Assembly: GCA_030144725.1 (NCBI GenBank)
Contig: JASKMD010000012.1
Coordinates: 725,291 to 789,290 of the forward strand
Direction of reading: 5' to 3'
From: Haematococcus lacustris
Taxonomy: Eukaryota > Chlorophyta > Chlorophyceae > Chlamydomonadales > Haematococcaceae
DNA: 64,000 bases
The notes under the pieces are model-generated. The model saw nothing but the letters and a program-made list of their open reading frames with translations, was not told the origin of the DNA and searched no databases. Positions 25,263-36,051 of the stretch are shown piece by piece. How positions within the stretch are numbered: the stretch's first letter is position 1; every line of letters starts with the position of its first letter. Position numbers and translations under genes: made by a program.

Positions 25263-26057
25263 CGACGATGACTGCAAGCTTGTACCCTACCGTGGCTAGT
25301 CAGTGTCACAGGTTCTTGAATAGTTGACCTGGTAGTGGTACTCACTCCCTGGCAGTCTCTGCTGCATACTTGCACCATGGCTTTCTACCACCACCATGCA
25401 ACCACAAACAACCAGGTTGACTCACATGAATGACTATGTCGAACTCTCCCCAGCCGTGCTCTGTCACTTCAAATGGCTGGTGGTCCACCAAGCGGTTGGC
25501 ATTGCTAAAGGTGTGGTGCAGGTCAAAGCGCACCTGGCAGGCAGGATGCAGCTTCATCAGCACACTCCAACGGTTGCAGCCACAAGGGCTGGCACAGCAT
25601 GAGTGCACACCACAGCATAGAGTGTGCCGAGGGGCCGGGACTAAGACGGTTAACTATAGGGCGGCCACTGTTGGGGAGCAGGGGAGCAATTGCCTTTCAT
25701 GCCTATAGCACCTTGCTAATGATGTAGGACATGTCTTCATTGTTGGGTCCACGTAAGTACACTGTCCAGCGATGGGATTGGTAATCCGTAGCCTGCACAC
25801 CATTGCACAGCTGTGACATAGGCCCATGCCTGGCCGGGCTCGCCTTGCAGTGAACTTACCTTCTTGCCAAGGTGGAATGCGATGGTGCCGACCACGATGG
25901 GCAGCACGAACTCCGTGTTGCGCAACCGCCGAACACCAAATTCCTGCACCGGGGCCCGCCGAGGTACTGTTTGCCCCCCATGCAGGTGCTAGAGTGCAGG
26001 GTCGCCTTGTACAGCATGTCAGCACATACTTACGTCTATGAACAGGCGGGGGTCCAT
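23658..26057 (-). CDS. YEATS-domain protein of GAS41/YAF9 type
   Basis: YEATS domains bind acylated histone lysines. GAS41/YAF9 proteins are subunits of SWR1 and NuA4-type nuclear complexes. Seven minus-strand exons join in phase: 26057-26034, 25943-25860, 25792-25712, 25533-25426, 25064-24987, 24510-24414 and 23881-23658. The result is about 231 residues, close to the 227 of animal GAS41. Landmarks: PIVVGTIAFHLGKK, HRWTVYLRGPNNEDMS, VDHQPFEVTEHGWGEF (the conserved E-x-GWGEF loop), VILYHKLKLY, KRPVVSETLEELVF, and a C-terminal helical segment around LELELISSWRTKVATVSNDM. The start MDPRLFID is only 8 codons before a GTAAGT donor. The gene is divergent from the BSD gene at 26281 with 223 bp between start codons. 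Confidence 0.93.
25217..25272. repeat. GAC/GAT trinucleotide run
   Basis: GACGACGACGATGATGATG-type array of about 18 units in the YEATS intron between exons 4 and 5. Frames give poly-M or poly-H artefacts. Confidence 0.9.
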
Positions 26058-26280
26058 CTTTAGCCTTAAGGAATGTCTGCTGTAATTAGATTCACAAAAT
26101 GGTCCATAGGAGCTTGCGTAAAGCTTAAGCAGGTTCTATACTTGAGGAGGGGGGGGGGGGGGGGGCTTACATGACGATCATGAAATGCGGCATGGCTCAC
26201 ACACCTTCGCCACGGCTGTTCTCATCTAGTCCCTACGTCTGGGTGCGTCGTCATCCCCTCTTAGCTGCGAGGTTTGCGTA
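26058..26280. promoter_or_regulatory. Shared divergent promoter, YEATS (-) and BSD (+)
   Basis: 223 bp separate the two start codons. The interval contains an uninterrupted run of 17 G (26149-26165). No TATA-like box is evident in either direction. Its role as a promoter follows from gene orientation only. Confidence 0.6.
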
Positions 26281-29166
26281 ATGTTCGGGCTGGGCGCACT
26301 GTTTGGGCAGGAGCCTAGCGCTCACCGCTCACATGAACTAGAGGTAGGCGCCCCGCAGGTGTTTGTCGTGTGCGGACATCCCACCTGTCTTTGTCCTTGG
26401 GTGAACAGGCTGCACCTGGTGAAAGTCAAGGTCGTGATGCGGAAGGCCCAAAGTGCGCTATTTACACCTGGGTTAGGGTTCGTGGCCGAGTTTCTTTACG
26501 CGATTGATGGCCCCCGCTTGCAGGCCCAGCAGCGTTGATCCATTGAGTTGGGGCTGGGGTCTGGCTTCCGCCGTTGGCACAACCGTCAAGGCCATGCAGC
26601 ATGAAATAGTCAAGAGCGTGCAAGCCACGGATTGGAAGGCCGAGCTCATGGCTTTTGGCAAAGAGGCCGCAGAGGAGGGCAAGACTCTAAGACATAAGAC
26701 AGCAGAGCTTGTGGAACACCTGCCAGACATCGCTGACCATCTACCAGAACAGGTGGCGTGTTCCCATCACTTTGTCAGCTGCAATGGCAAAGGGCCAGGG
26801 AGGTACGAGTGTCAGCACAGGCATGTCTCCCCTTCGTGTCGTTAATCCAGCACTCGACCCTGCCTGCTCCACCATCGCAGGTCCAGCAGTCGGCCCCTGT
26901 CCCATCACATCACCCAGATGTTGCCAACACGCTGCACCAGGTTGGGGGGTCCCTGAAAGAGTTTGGGCATACTTTACTGGTGGGCACCAAGGAGCTAATT
27001 GAGCAGGTATGATGCGCTGTCGAAGAGCTGTGTAGGGAGTGAGCCAAGGACATGTGTGAGCTTGGGCCTGGAGCAGGAGTAGGCACCATCCCTACCCTCT
27101 GCATGGACTAAGCACATGTGGATCGACATGCTGGACTGCCACCCTGACCTGGTGCTAAAGAAAGAGAAACTATGCCCTCGCCGTCGGGCGTGCATCAAGG
27201 GAGGAGAGTAGCCTTGGGGCATGCCCTTGCTGCCCTCTCACCTAGTGCTTTCCTGATGTTGGTGCCCCAGGTGCGTGACGCGGTAGAGACGGAGATCGCT
27301 GTGGCTGCAAAGGACGGCAAGCGAGCAGCCCGCAGCAAAAACACGTCTTCAGCAGCGGCGACAGCAGCCAAGCTTAGTGCGGGCGGGTCACGGGGCAAGT
27401 ACAGCCGCTTGCAAGCTGAGGTATGCACCAGGGCAGCCTGGGCCATCATGGGAATCAAGTGTTTTGTGGACGAGTGGCCAGCATAGGCATCTTTACACAG
27501 GCAACCACCAGCCGGCTGATAGCTTGCTCTTGATAGCATGAGCAAGCTTTGCCTGACTGCATGCTTGCATGCAGATTGCAGCCATGCAGCGAGACAGTGC
27601 AACATATTGCGAGGAGCCTGCTGACACAGCTGACTTTGCAGCCTGGCAGACAGGCTTCAGTGTTCAGGCAGTGCAGCAGGACATTGACCGGCTGCTGGGC
27701 GAAAACACCTTCATGGCTGAGCTGCACTCCAGAATTGTGCCAGTCATTGTGGAGGCTGAGGTGTTCTGGGCCCGCTACTTTTACAGGTACCTTGCCCAGC
27801 TCTGTCTCCCATACCACTCTCACTCCCCCTGCCCCTGCTCCCGCCCCTCCCCCCTCTCCCTTTCCCCTCCCCCTGCTGCTTCCCTTGCCTCCCTCTCTCG
27901 CAAGTGGTGCGCTCAGATTGCTGAAACCACAGCTATTGTGCTTTCATGTGTTGGTGGCTTGTCTGCACTTCACGCATGTCAATGTCAGCAGCAGCAGCCT
28001 CCACGCTGTCCAGCCAACACGCAATATCACAACCCCCTCACCTCGCTGCCTGCAGGCTGCACAAGCTCCATGTCAAGGAGGAGGCACGGCAGCAACTCAC
28101 CCAGAGGGCCAAGGCCCGGCAGGAGGAGGAGGAGGTGGCCTGGGACGATGATGCCCCTCTCCTGCCTGCAGATGCAGCCGCCTCCTCTCCCGTCTCCCAG
28201 CCTGCCCCCAGAGCACCTGCCTCATCTTCAGGATCACTGCTGCCCTCCCCTGTTGCCCAGGGCACCAGCCTTCCCGTCAGCCATCCGTCCATCACATCAA
28301 GTGGTGTCAGCGGTGGCAAGGAGGCTGGGCCAAGTCAGGCACTCCCTCCTGCCCAGCCTGCACTCCCCACCAGCTCTGTGTCCCTCTTTCAGCCCAGCCC
28401 TCTTCCCACAGCAGACGCGTCCCACATGCCCCTACCAGTGTCACCCCCTCAGCTCTCCCAGCCGCCACCTCAGCCCACACCCCACCTAAACAGCGCCCAG
28501 CCTGGGCAGCCCTCACCCACCCTGCCCTCCTCCCCTGCTGGACCTCCCTCACCCAGCCTACACCCCTCCTGCAAACAGCTCCCAGGCACGCCCCCCACAG
28601 CCTCTGCTCCATCATGCAATGAGGAGGTGACAGGAGGCGAGCTTGACTGCCATGGTGCAGAGGCTGGCAGCAACAGCAGCAGCCACAGCGCCTGGTCTGT
28701 GCTGGGCAGTGGAGAGGGCAGCGGGGGTGGGGTGGGTGAGCAGGAGCACGAGGCAGGTGAGGCCGCAGCCAGGACACTTTCATCCACAGTAGGCAGGGGT
28801 GGCCAGGCGCAAGGGTCAGGGACCATTCCCCCATCCTCCGCCACCATCTCCCAAGGTGCCAGCCCCTCAAACCCATTGAAGGGTGGACAGGCTGAGCCTG
28901 CCCTTGCTGTTGGTCACAGTGCGATGGTCACAGTGCTGCCAGTCGGCAGCAGTGTCAGCAATGCAGGCGTGGTTGAGATTTTGCAGCCACCAGCAGCGGG
29001 GGTTCCTGCACAGGGCAAGGGGGAAAGCAGGACAGCTTTAAGTGTGGGACAGGGCGCTGTTGTGGGCGCAGCAGCCACAGTGGCTGGGAGGCCTCCGCAC
29101 CTTGCTCCTCGTCAGCAAGATGAGGAGGAGACAGCGGAGGATGATGCATGGGGTGACTGGGACTAG
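26281..29166 (+). CDS. BSD-domain protein with long disordered tail
   Basis: BSD domains are short three-helix modules named from BTF2-like transcription factors, synapse-associated proteins and DOS2-like proteins. Exons after the first join in phase: about 26527-26752, 26881-27006, 27271-27420, 27575-27786 and 28056-29166. The BSD domain spans exons 5-6. It runs from DFAAWQTGFS through IDRLLGENTFMAELHSRIVP to VFWARYFYR with its invariant F-W pair. Upstream is an amphipathic region (WGLASAVGTTVKAM, HQVGGSLKEFGHTLL). After the domain come an acidic patch, about 330 residues rich in Pro/Ser/Gln/Gly, and the conserved plant-type end DDAWGDWD. The 5' exon (MFGLGALFGQEP) is likely. Its donor does not join exon 2 in an unambiguous phase, so the first 60-80 nt are provisional. 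Function is not established for algal members. Confidence 0.88.
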
Positions 29167-29398
29167 GCGGCTTAGGTGAGGAGTTGGGACATTGAGACTG
29201 GTGTCTGAGGCATGCAGGGTGTGTGTGACGTTTGACTGTACAGTACGAGTTTCTGTTGGGCCCCAACTTGGGGGCAGTAGCGCCAGCTGCAGCAGCATGT
29301 ATGCCGCTTGCATCTGTCTGATGTGCCATGGCTGGGCTGGCGGCTGCAATGATGTTGGTGGTGGGCATTCATGCACCATGTCCATGTGCACTGGGTAT

Positions 29399-30795
29399 CA
29401 GTGTTTTTTTTTTCATTTGGTCTCTTTCCAATTTCATAGCACAAAGTGTCATGGCTCAGATTGGGACTGTCATGTTCATAGCGCGACCCTATTGGGCCCC
29501 ATAGCGCACAACAAAAATGTCAAATTAAAGCAATAGGCCCAATCAAATGCGGTAGCGCCCACGCACAGCAGCGTTATCCAGCCACTTGCTAATGGCACGC
29601 TCATCTGGGAATGTGTCCAAATCAAATTGATTGCTGCTGAAGACACGGGCGCACACATTCAAGTGGCACTCTTGCAGCCTGTTGCGGGTGTCATCTTTGA
29701 GGTAAGCCATGGCTGAGAACATGCGCTCCTCCTCCACTGAGCCTGGTGTCATGACCAGAGCAAGCTCTGCCAGCTTGATGTACTCCAAGATGTCAGCCTT
29801 GGTGATGGGTTGGCCAGCCAGGTAGCGCCACAGCTTGGTGGTCTCCTTGGCTGGGTTGGCTGCTGCTGAGCTTAGCTCCACACGGTGTTCAGCTTGGCAG
29901 CGCATGACTTCCACAAATGCTGATTGCTGAGCAGATAGCTTTTGCTGGTCCAACAAGGCTGGCGCCAGTTGCCCGTTAGCGAGGGTCGCGTCCATGTAGT
30001 ACCGGGCCTTGACAATGGCCAGGCGCTCAAGGAAGTCTTCATCGCTGGGTTGCTTGTCCCAGTAGTGGGCGTACACAACAGCCAGTCCTTTGGCATGCTC
30101 TGGTGGGAGGAAGCGGCTGTGTAGGTCACGTACCACAGCATCTGCTGTTGCTGCCAGCTCCTGCTTGGCACTGTCGACATGCTGCTGGAAGTCACTGGCT
30201 GGCACTAAAGCAGCCCGGCGCCCTTTGGGGGGGATGGCGTACAGCTGCACCGGCCCACTGCCTTCCTCAGTCCTCAGCTCACTGCCTTCCTCCTCCTCCT
30301 CATTCTCACCAAACGTTGTCTCCATGTCTGCTGGCTTCCGCAAGCTCAGCCAACGGGTTGGCGCGGCCCGCCCTATCAGCTGACCCTTGAGCCCAAGGCT
30401 ATGGCAAAGCTGCTTGTACTTCTGGGTGCGGGCTGGGCTCTTGCAAAAATGCTGGTTGATGTTTGCGCTGCACATTGCGGTGCTTGTCCATGACAGAGGC
30501 TGCAAGGCTGAGTGAGCCAGCTGTCCTGAAACCTGTTGCTGTTACCGTGTGCCCTGGCTTGTAAGTAGGCACCATCGCTATACCCTCGGCGGGCACGGCC
30601 CTCAGCCATCGGCTCTGCGGCGCTTATCCAAATTGCGGCTCTTAGCCGAGCTGCGGCTGCAGTACAGAGTTCACTTTTTATAACGCGATGCGCTATAGCA
30701 CAGTCCGCAAGGGGTCCAATCCATAGCGCACGGAGCCCTCTGAAATGTCGCTTTTTATAGCGATCGCTATATATAGCGTTAAAAAAAAAACACTG
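29399..30795 (-). mobile_element. hAT transposon with perfect TIRs and 8-bp TSD
   Basis: The 1397-bp element has 15-bp terminal inverted repeats CAGTGTTTTTTTTTT (29399-29413, and its complement 30781-30795). The 8-bp TSD is CTGGGTAT (29391-29398 and 30796-30803). Sub-terminal ATAGCGC-type motifs are repeated near both ends (29478, 29501, 29550; 30680-30780), as in hAT transposase binding regions. It carries the C-terminal part of a transposase. Confidence 0.96.
29543..30505 (-). pseudogene. hAT transposase, C-terminal part
   Basis: The frame (about 320 residues, no convincing ATG at its open 5' end) contains APTRWLSLRKPAD, a common hAT motif before the final catalytic region. It also contains a helical middle and the C-terminal dimerisation domain: ADILEYIKLAELALVMTPGS, then VEEERMFSAMAYLKDDTRNR. 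No BED zinc finger or first catalytic Asp is found upstream within the element. The copy is therefore internally deleted and would depend on a transposase from elsewhere. Frame and TIRs are intact, suggesting recent movement. Confidence 0.88.
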
Positions 30796-31185
30796 CTGGG
30801 TATACTCCACACAGCTCAATAACACCGTTGGAGTTGGGCCACTATTGGTCCCTAGTATTCCCGCTAGTGGTTGCTAGTGGCCACTACTGGTCCGGCTCAA
30901 ATGGAGGCCCTAGTGAGGGACAAGGGGGCTGCAGCAGCATGGTTCAGGCTCAGGCTCTGGCGGACGTGTTGGTCCCATGTAAAAGTTACTCTAAAACGTG
31001 GGCCACGGGCTTTTGCGATCGAGGACACCGGAATGACAACTACGGAGTGCGGGCGCGAACTACGGGTCATTATCTGCATTTTAGCAAGAGGGCTATACGA
31101 TTAACGAGTTATAGTAGCACTGGTTCAGGGGGCTTTGGCATCGAGCAGACATGCTGGGGACAGGGTTAACGAATCCTTCCTCTAG

Positions 31186-32550
31186 GGTCCAGCTTGCGCG
31201 GGCTGGTGGATCAGCGCGGCCTGTGGGAGGACTCGCGCGGTGCCACGCCAAGCGGGGCGAGGATGTAGACGACGTCAGCTACGGAAACGATTGGTGAGGT
31301 GGGGACACCATCCACGTGAGGTGGGGACACCATCCACGCTCAGTACATCAGTGCTAAGTCAGCACGTTTTGTTACAACCAGGTACGCGAAGACTCGTGCA
31401 AGGCCAAGGACGGTGAGGGAAGAGATTGGTGAGTGCCCAGCAGGGGCAGCAACAGAGCATTAGCGCGCTTGACGCCTTCGTCATGCTGCACCTCAGCCCC
31501 TGTAGAATAAACCGTTTCAAGGATGTCATAGCACAGCCCCCGAGCTTGCTACCTCATCCTTAGCACCCTCTAGCAGGCGTCCATAACAGCCTGAGCCTCC
31601 ATGCCCCACGGAACTGACACCATGGCAGGATCCTGCCCATGTCTCTACACACACACAGCCAGGCTGCAGTACTCAGCTTGCTCAGCTACCTGGCAGCTAC
31701 CTGGCAGCCAAGCCCACAGACCCCAACACTGCGGCCAGGCAGGTAACTGGGTTTGGACTTATACCCAGCCTTGTCTTGGCAGCCAGCGTGAGTGGGCACT
31801 GCTCAGCCATAACAGCCTTTATAGCCTTGGCTGGCACAGAGGAAAAGGGGGCTACATGCTGGGTGCGGCTTTGTTGGAAGCATGGGAGCCATGGCTCAAC
31901 CTTCACGGCCGCATGCGCAACAGGCACATGCAGGCTGGGAGTGCAGCCTCATGTAGTCCAGCAGCTTGCGGTTCTGCTCCATGTGGGTCATGGGCAACTC
32001 GGTATTCCACACACCTGACCTGCCTTGTTATCAGGGTCAGGGTTGCAATGCACATCGCTGAAAAGGTCTACAAGTCCTATACGTCTCAGGGTTTTCAAAG
32101 TTCAGAGGGGGCTGGCTGCCATGTGGATCACACTGCATGCTAATGACAGGGCATGGCATGTCCTGGTGGCAGCAGACAGGGGCAGCAGACTCACCCACCA
32201 GCCTAGTGTGGCTAGCTGTTGGCAAGGCCTCTGCCGGACACTGGCTGGGCATGCCTGCTGCATGGGCCACTGGCCCGCTGCTGGACCTGCCTGCCTGGCT
32301 GCAGAGTACAGGCGGGCGGCAAACCTGGCAGCAAACAACGGCAAGGAGCGCAAGGACTTGTACACTGACAATTGTGGGTGGGGAGTAGGGTGGGAGCTGG
32401 CTGCAGTGGGCTATCAGCTTGGGCAGCGTGCAGCTTAGGCAGCAGTGGCCAGACCCATGCCGCCCCTTGCTTCACCCTCCTCTACCAGCAACGCAACACT
32501 GTACCTCACTGGAGCTAGACTCGCAAGTATGACTCACAGGAGCCAGATGA

Positions 32551-32584
<34 letters not shown>

Positions 32585-32993
32585 CACTACAAAATGGTAG
32601 CAGCAATGGCAGCAGCAGCATTGACGTCAGCAGCAGCAGTAGTAGCAGCAGCAGCAGTAGTGGCAGCGGAGGCACCAGCACCATGTGCCACTCATCCCAC
32701 ACGTGCATTATACGAGCGCCCGGGCTCACAGCAGTGGCTCCTCTCTCCCCAACAGCCCCTATAGCCCCAACAGCCCAGGCAATGTCCAGCCTCCACACCA
32801 TGCACACTGCACCCCTGCAGCAGAGCCTTTGCCTCCCTGCCCTGCACCTCATCCCTTGCACATTGCAGGGGATGGCTCGGAGTACAAGGGCAGCGTGTGG
32901 AACGTAGGCACCCTGGTGCTGGCGTTGTTCTTTCTAGTCCCTGCGCTGGGCCTTGCGTTTGCCTATTGGTCGTATGGCACACTCTGGGGTTGA
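31186..32993 (+). CDS. Small single-helix membrane protein, likely plastid
   Basis: Four exons join exactly in phase: 31186-31293, 31382-31428, 32305-32373 and 32869-32993 (TGA). They encode an Ala/Arg-rich N-terminal stretch, then GEDVDDVSYGNDW, a basic segment (YAKTRARPRTVREEIEYRR), KERKDLYTDNW and DGSEYKGSVWNVG. One hydrophobic helix follows (TLVLALFFLVPALGLAFAYW), ending YGTLWG. The N-terminus resembles a processed plastid transit region. Composition and size suit a thylakoid or envelope small subunit, but I cannot name a family. The initiation exon is not identified. The dispersed element and hAT insertion (29300-30927) lie just upstream and may separate it from, or have replaced, its original start. 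Confidence 0.75.
32543..32665. repeat. AGC-rich trinucleotide patch
   Basis: Interrupted AGC runs in the last intron of the small membrane-protein gene. Both strands give low-complexity frames. Confidence 0.85.
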
Positions 32994-34506
32994 TCCCGGT
33001 CCATGGGATCTGGCTTGGTAATTGAGGCGAAGGGGCCTTCGGGGAAGATTTCATGACCTGCAGACTTGCATTACTGCTGGTGACATGAAGTGCCACCAGG
33101 GATAGGGTGTGTAGTTGTCCCTTTCGCGAATTTGTTGCATGTGACGCGACTGTGCAGAATGTGCAGGGTGGTTCCACACTCTCTGTTGGGCTGCTGCTGC
33201 GGTTGCCTGAGCCGTGTCAGCCAGTGTGACAGCCAGTGTGACGGAAGCTGCGGCGGCGATTCCTGGGGCTGGAGCTGGGACAGGCGCTGGTGCCCAAGCG
33301 CCGCACGTTGCACAGCTTGCATGACAATTGCTGACTGGAGCAGTAGCCTGTAGCACGACAGGCGTAGGTCTGCACAGTGCACCATTTAGAGGTATCGGCA
33401 AGTGTTTCATTGAAATTGTGAATGACGTCCACGCCAGTGAAATTGAGCGGTTGCCGCCGGTTTCTCAGCCTCCCCTTTTGCACGCGGCTTGCCTTTAGGC
33501 CTGCACTGGAAGTAATGCACTAATAGCCAAGCCAATCACAGGGCTCTGCGACACCCGTGGAAGAGGCAGCGCCGGGCTCCTTCTTTTGGCAGCGACTAGA
33601 GCCCGGGCAGTCTGCACTGGGGCGAGTCGCTGGTCGCATGCTGGCTGCTGCTCGCCTGCTACTAACATCGCGCTACAATCTGACCGGGGGCAGCACCCGG
33701 CACTTTCAGATGTTCAGTGAATACGCGCAGATTTCCAGATGAAAAGTTCCAGTGAATGAAAATCTGAAGTTTTCACAACACTGGGGCTACTGCCTTCGTT
33801 CTGTTTGCTTAACTACTTTGTTTGCCTAGCAAGCACCCCACACCTTACAAGTTCACGTTCAACGTAATGAATATGTCATGCCCAACGCCAACATGCAGCA
33901 GCTGGGCCCACCAGGTGCTCAAGCATTACAGTCAAACAAAGCTCATTCAACAGGGAACAACATGTTTTGAGTGTAGGTAATCTCACTCAGCTACTCCAAA
34001 CAAGTTGAAGCGTCCTCGATCGCACCCTTGATGAATACAAACCTGGACTTGCACACATCGGCACATAACTAGAAAATTGGGTTGCACCCGCGACAGTTCA
34101 ACTATGAATCACAAACACGTGCCTGCATGCCAGGCAAATTCAGTCTGCGTGCACCCTGCCTGTCTTCATCGTTAGCATAGAGGGTCCGAATTGTATTGCA
34201 TGCCTGACATGCCCCACTGCACGCACTGAAGGTTGGTGCCAACTAGCAGGCAACTCTGTATCAATCCAATTGGTGCGACATCATCACGAATGTGTCAAGC
34301 ATATGTCAAGAGTGCTTGGTCCTGACATTGACATTATATGTTTGGTGTCCGGTGCAGGGGCCTAGTAGGGGCCCATAGCTCCAGCACTAAGCGGGGAGCC
34401 ACACAACAGCCCACATCTGCCAGCTGCTCATACGCCAGCTGCTTGGCGCAGAGCGGCTTGCACCAGGCCGCCGTGCCCGATGCGTAGTGGCGGCAAGAAA
34501 CCACGT
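32994..34506. other. Intergenic, repeat-bearing
   Basis: Minus-strand frames at 33217-33483 contain a Cys-rich stretch (about eight Cys in 40 residues around WCTVQTYACRATGYC). It could be an exon of a secreted protein, but no start, splice or family supports it. Inverted repeat A is at 33925-34055. The rest shows nothing. Confidence 0.4.
33925..34055 (-). repeat. Dispersed repeat family A, inverted copy 3
   Basis: Reverse complement of the core at 5800-5930 and 19085-19195 (GGTAATCTCACTCAGCTACT, GAAGCGTCCTCG, GCACCCTTGATGAATACAAA). Confidence 0.8.
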
Positions 34507-35071
34507 GCGGGGGAGGGGGAGGGGGAGGGGGAGGGGGAGGGGGAGGGGGAGGGGGGGGAGGGGGAGGGGGAGGGGGAGGGGGAGGGGGAGGGGGAGGGGG
34601 AGGGGGAGGGGGAGGGGGGGGGGAGGGGGAGGGGGAGGGGGAGGGGAGGGGGAGGGGGGAGGGGGAGGGGGAGGGGGAGGGGGAGGGGGGAGGGGGAGGG
34701 GGAGGGGGAGGGGGAGGGGGAGGGGGAGGGGGAGGGGGAGGGGGAGGGGGAGGGGGAGGGGGAGGGGGAGGGGAGGGGGAGGGGGAGGGGGGAGGGGGAG
34801 GGGGAGGGGGGAGGGGGAGGGGGAGGGGGAGGGGGAGGGGGAGGGGGAGGGGGAGGGGGAGGGGGAGGGGGAGGGGAGGGGGAGGGGGGAGGGGGGGGGA
34901 GGGGGAGGGGGAGGGGGGAGGGGGAGGGGGAGGGGGAGGGGGAGGGGGAGGGGGAGGGGGAGGGGGAGGGGGAGGGGGAGGGGGAGGGGGAGGGGGAGGG
35001 GGAGGGGGAGGGGGGGGAGGGGGAGGGGGAGGGGGAGGGGGAGGGGGAGGGGGAGGGGGAGGGGGAGGGGG
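34507..35071. repeat. GGGGGA hexamer array, about 565 bp
   Basis: About 94 units of GGGGGA with scattered length variants (GGGGA, GGGGGGA). All large ORFs across it (Gly/Arg/Glu or Pro/Leu/Ser) are artefacts. The G-rich strand should form G-quadruplexes. The complementary motif forms another array at 51616-52137. Confidence 0.97.
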
Positions 35072-35577
35072 TCACGGAGGCTGCAGCCGTGGGGCACAGC
35101 CCAGAGCCCACAAAGGGAATCTTGCAACTCTCAAGCCTGCAGCGAGATTAGGGACAGAGCAAGAAATGCCAAGCAACGTGATGGCAGCAGATCATATCAT
35201 CACGGGGGGTCACAGCAGTGGCAGAGCAGTAGTAGCCCCTGGACTACGGCCATGATTGCCAAAGAGCCCTCTTGCAGTGGCACATATAGAACAGGGACTT
35301 GACTTGCATGTCTCACGGTTGTTTGTGCTGCAAGCAAGCATGCTTCAAGAAGGGAACTGAGTGCAGCACTCCATGTCCCAAGGCAGTGCAACCAACTGGC
35401 TGTATGGCATGTGGTGCCCTCATTAGCACAGCAGGTATGGTGTGCTTGAAATGCTGCCCCTCCCATTAACCCAGGCTTGCGAGTGAGGGAAAACCCATGT
35501 GCTTCTCATGCACTGCCACGCCAGCCTGAGGGGGGCATGCTCAACTTTTCATGTCGACCCCACTTTTCCCCCCACTA
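35072..35577. other. Intergenic, or 3' part of the minus-strand gene
   Basis: The last exon of the lipid-transfer-like gene should lie here, but no frame continuing the eight-Cys pattern could be placed. Confidence 0.35.
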
Positions 35578-36019
35578 GAGACTCACGTCTTTTGGATCAG
35601 GGCTGGTGTCACACCCGCTGACTTTGCCAAGGCGTTGGTGGAGAGCTGCTGGTTCAGTGTCGTGACCAGCTCTGCGTTGCACAGGCAGCCGCCTAGAGAG
35701 GCGCCCTGCTTGAACCCCGCAATGCTCTGGAGCTGCAAGCACAGCAAGCACAGCACGCTCAAGTACAGCACAGGGTGCCACCCAACGTCAGGCAGGCAGC
35801 TGTGCACTGCCCTTATCAGGACTGAGGCAAGCTGTGCACTGCCCTTGCTAGGACTGAGCCAGGGGCCTCCCCTGTAGGCAACAGTGCCCAGACTGTGTGG
35901 CAGTGCAGCCAGGTCAGGTTGACCTGTCATTGGAGCAGCCTGCCAGCTGCCATGACCGCCAGCCTGGGCTGGCTGCTTGGCCTTGCCCATTACCTACTGG
36001 GGCATGACCCTCACCCTTA

Positions 36020-36051
<32 letters not shown>

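Larger units (their letters stand above)
29300..30927 (+). mobile_element. Dispersed RuvC element copy, split by a hAT insertion
   Basis: Family 3' UTR sequence (ATGATGTTGGTGG through GTGCACTGGGTAT) runs to 29398 and resumes at 30796 with the CTGGGTATACTCC continuation. It ends ACAAGGGG at 30927. Perfect 14-bp direct repeats GCTGCAGCAGCATG lie at 29286-29299 and 30928-30941. The split is the hAT transposon at 29399-30795. Without it the copy is about 230 bp and has no ORF. Confidence 0.9.

Noticed and set aside
28307..28876. 189-codon minus ORF
   Set aside because: Antisense shadow of the low-complexity tail of the BSD gene.
31601..32438. Plus ORFs of 137-180 codons
   Set aside because: They lie in the intron of the small membrane-protein gene and have no motif; the short in-phase exons explain the region.
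34480..35302. Very long ORFs on both strands (Gly/Arg/Glu, Pro/Leu/Ser)
   Set aside because: Produced entirely by the GGGGGA array; no unique sequence with coding character.
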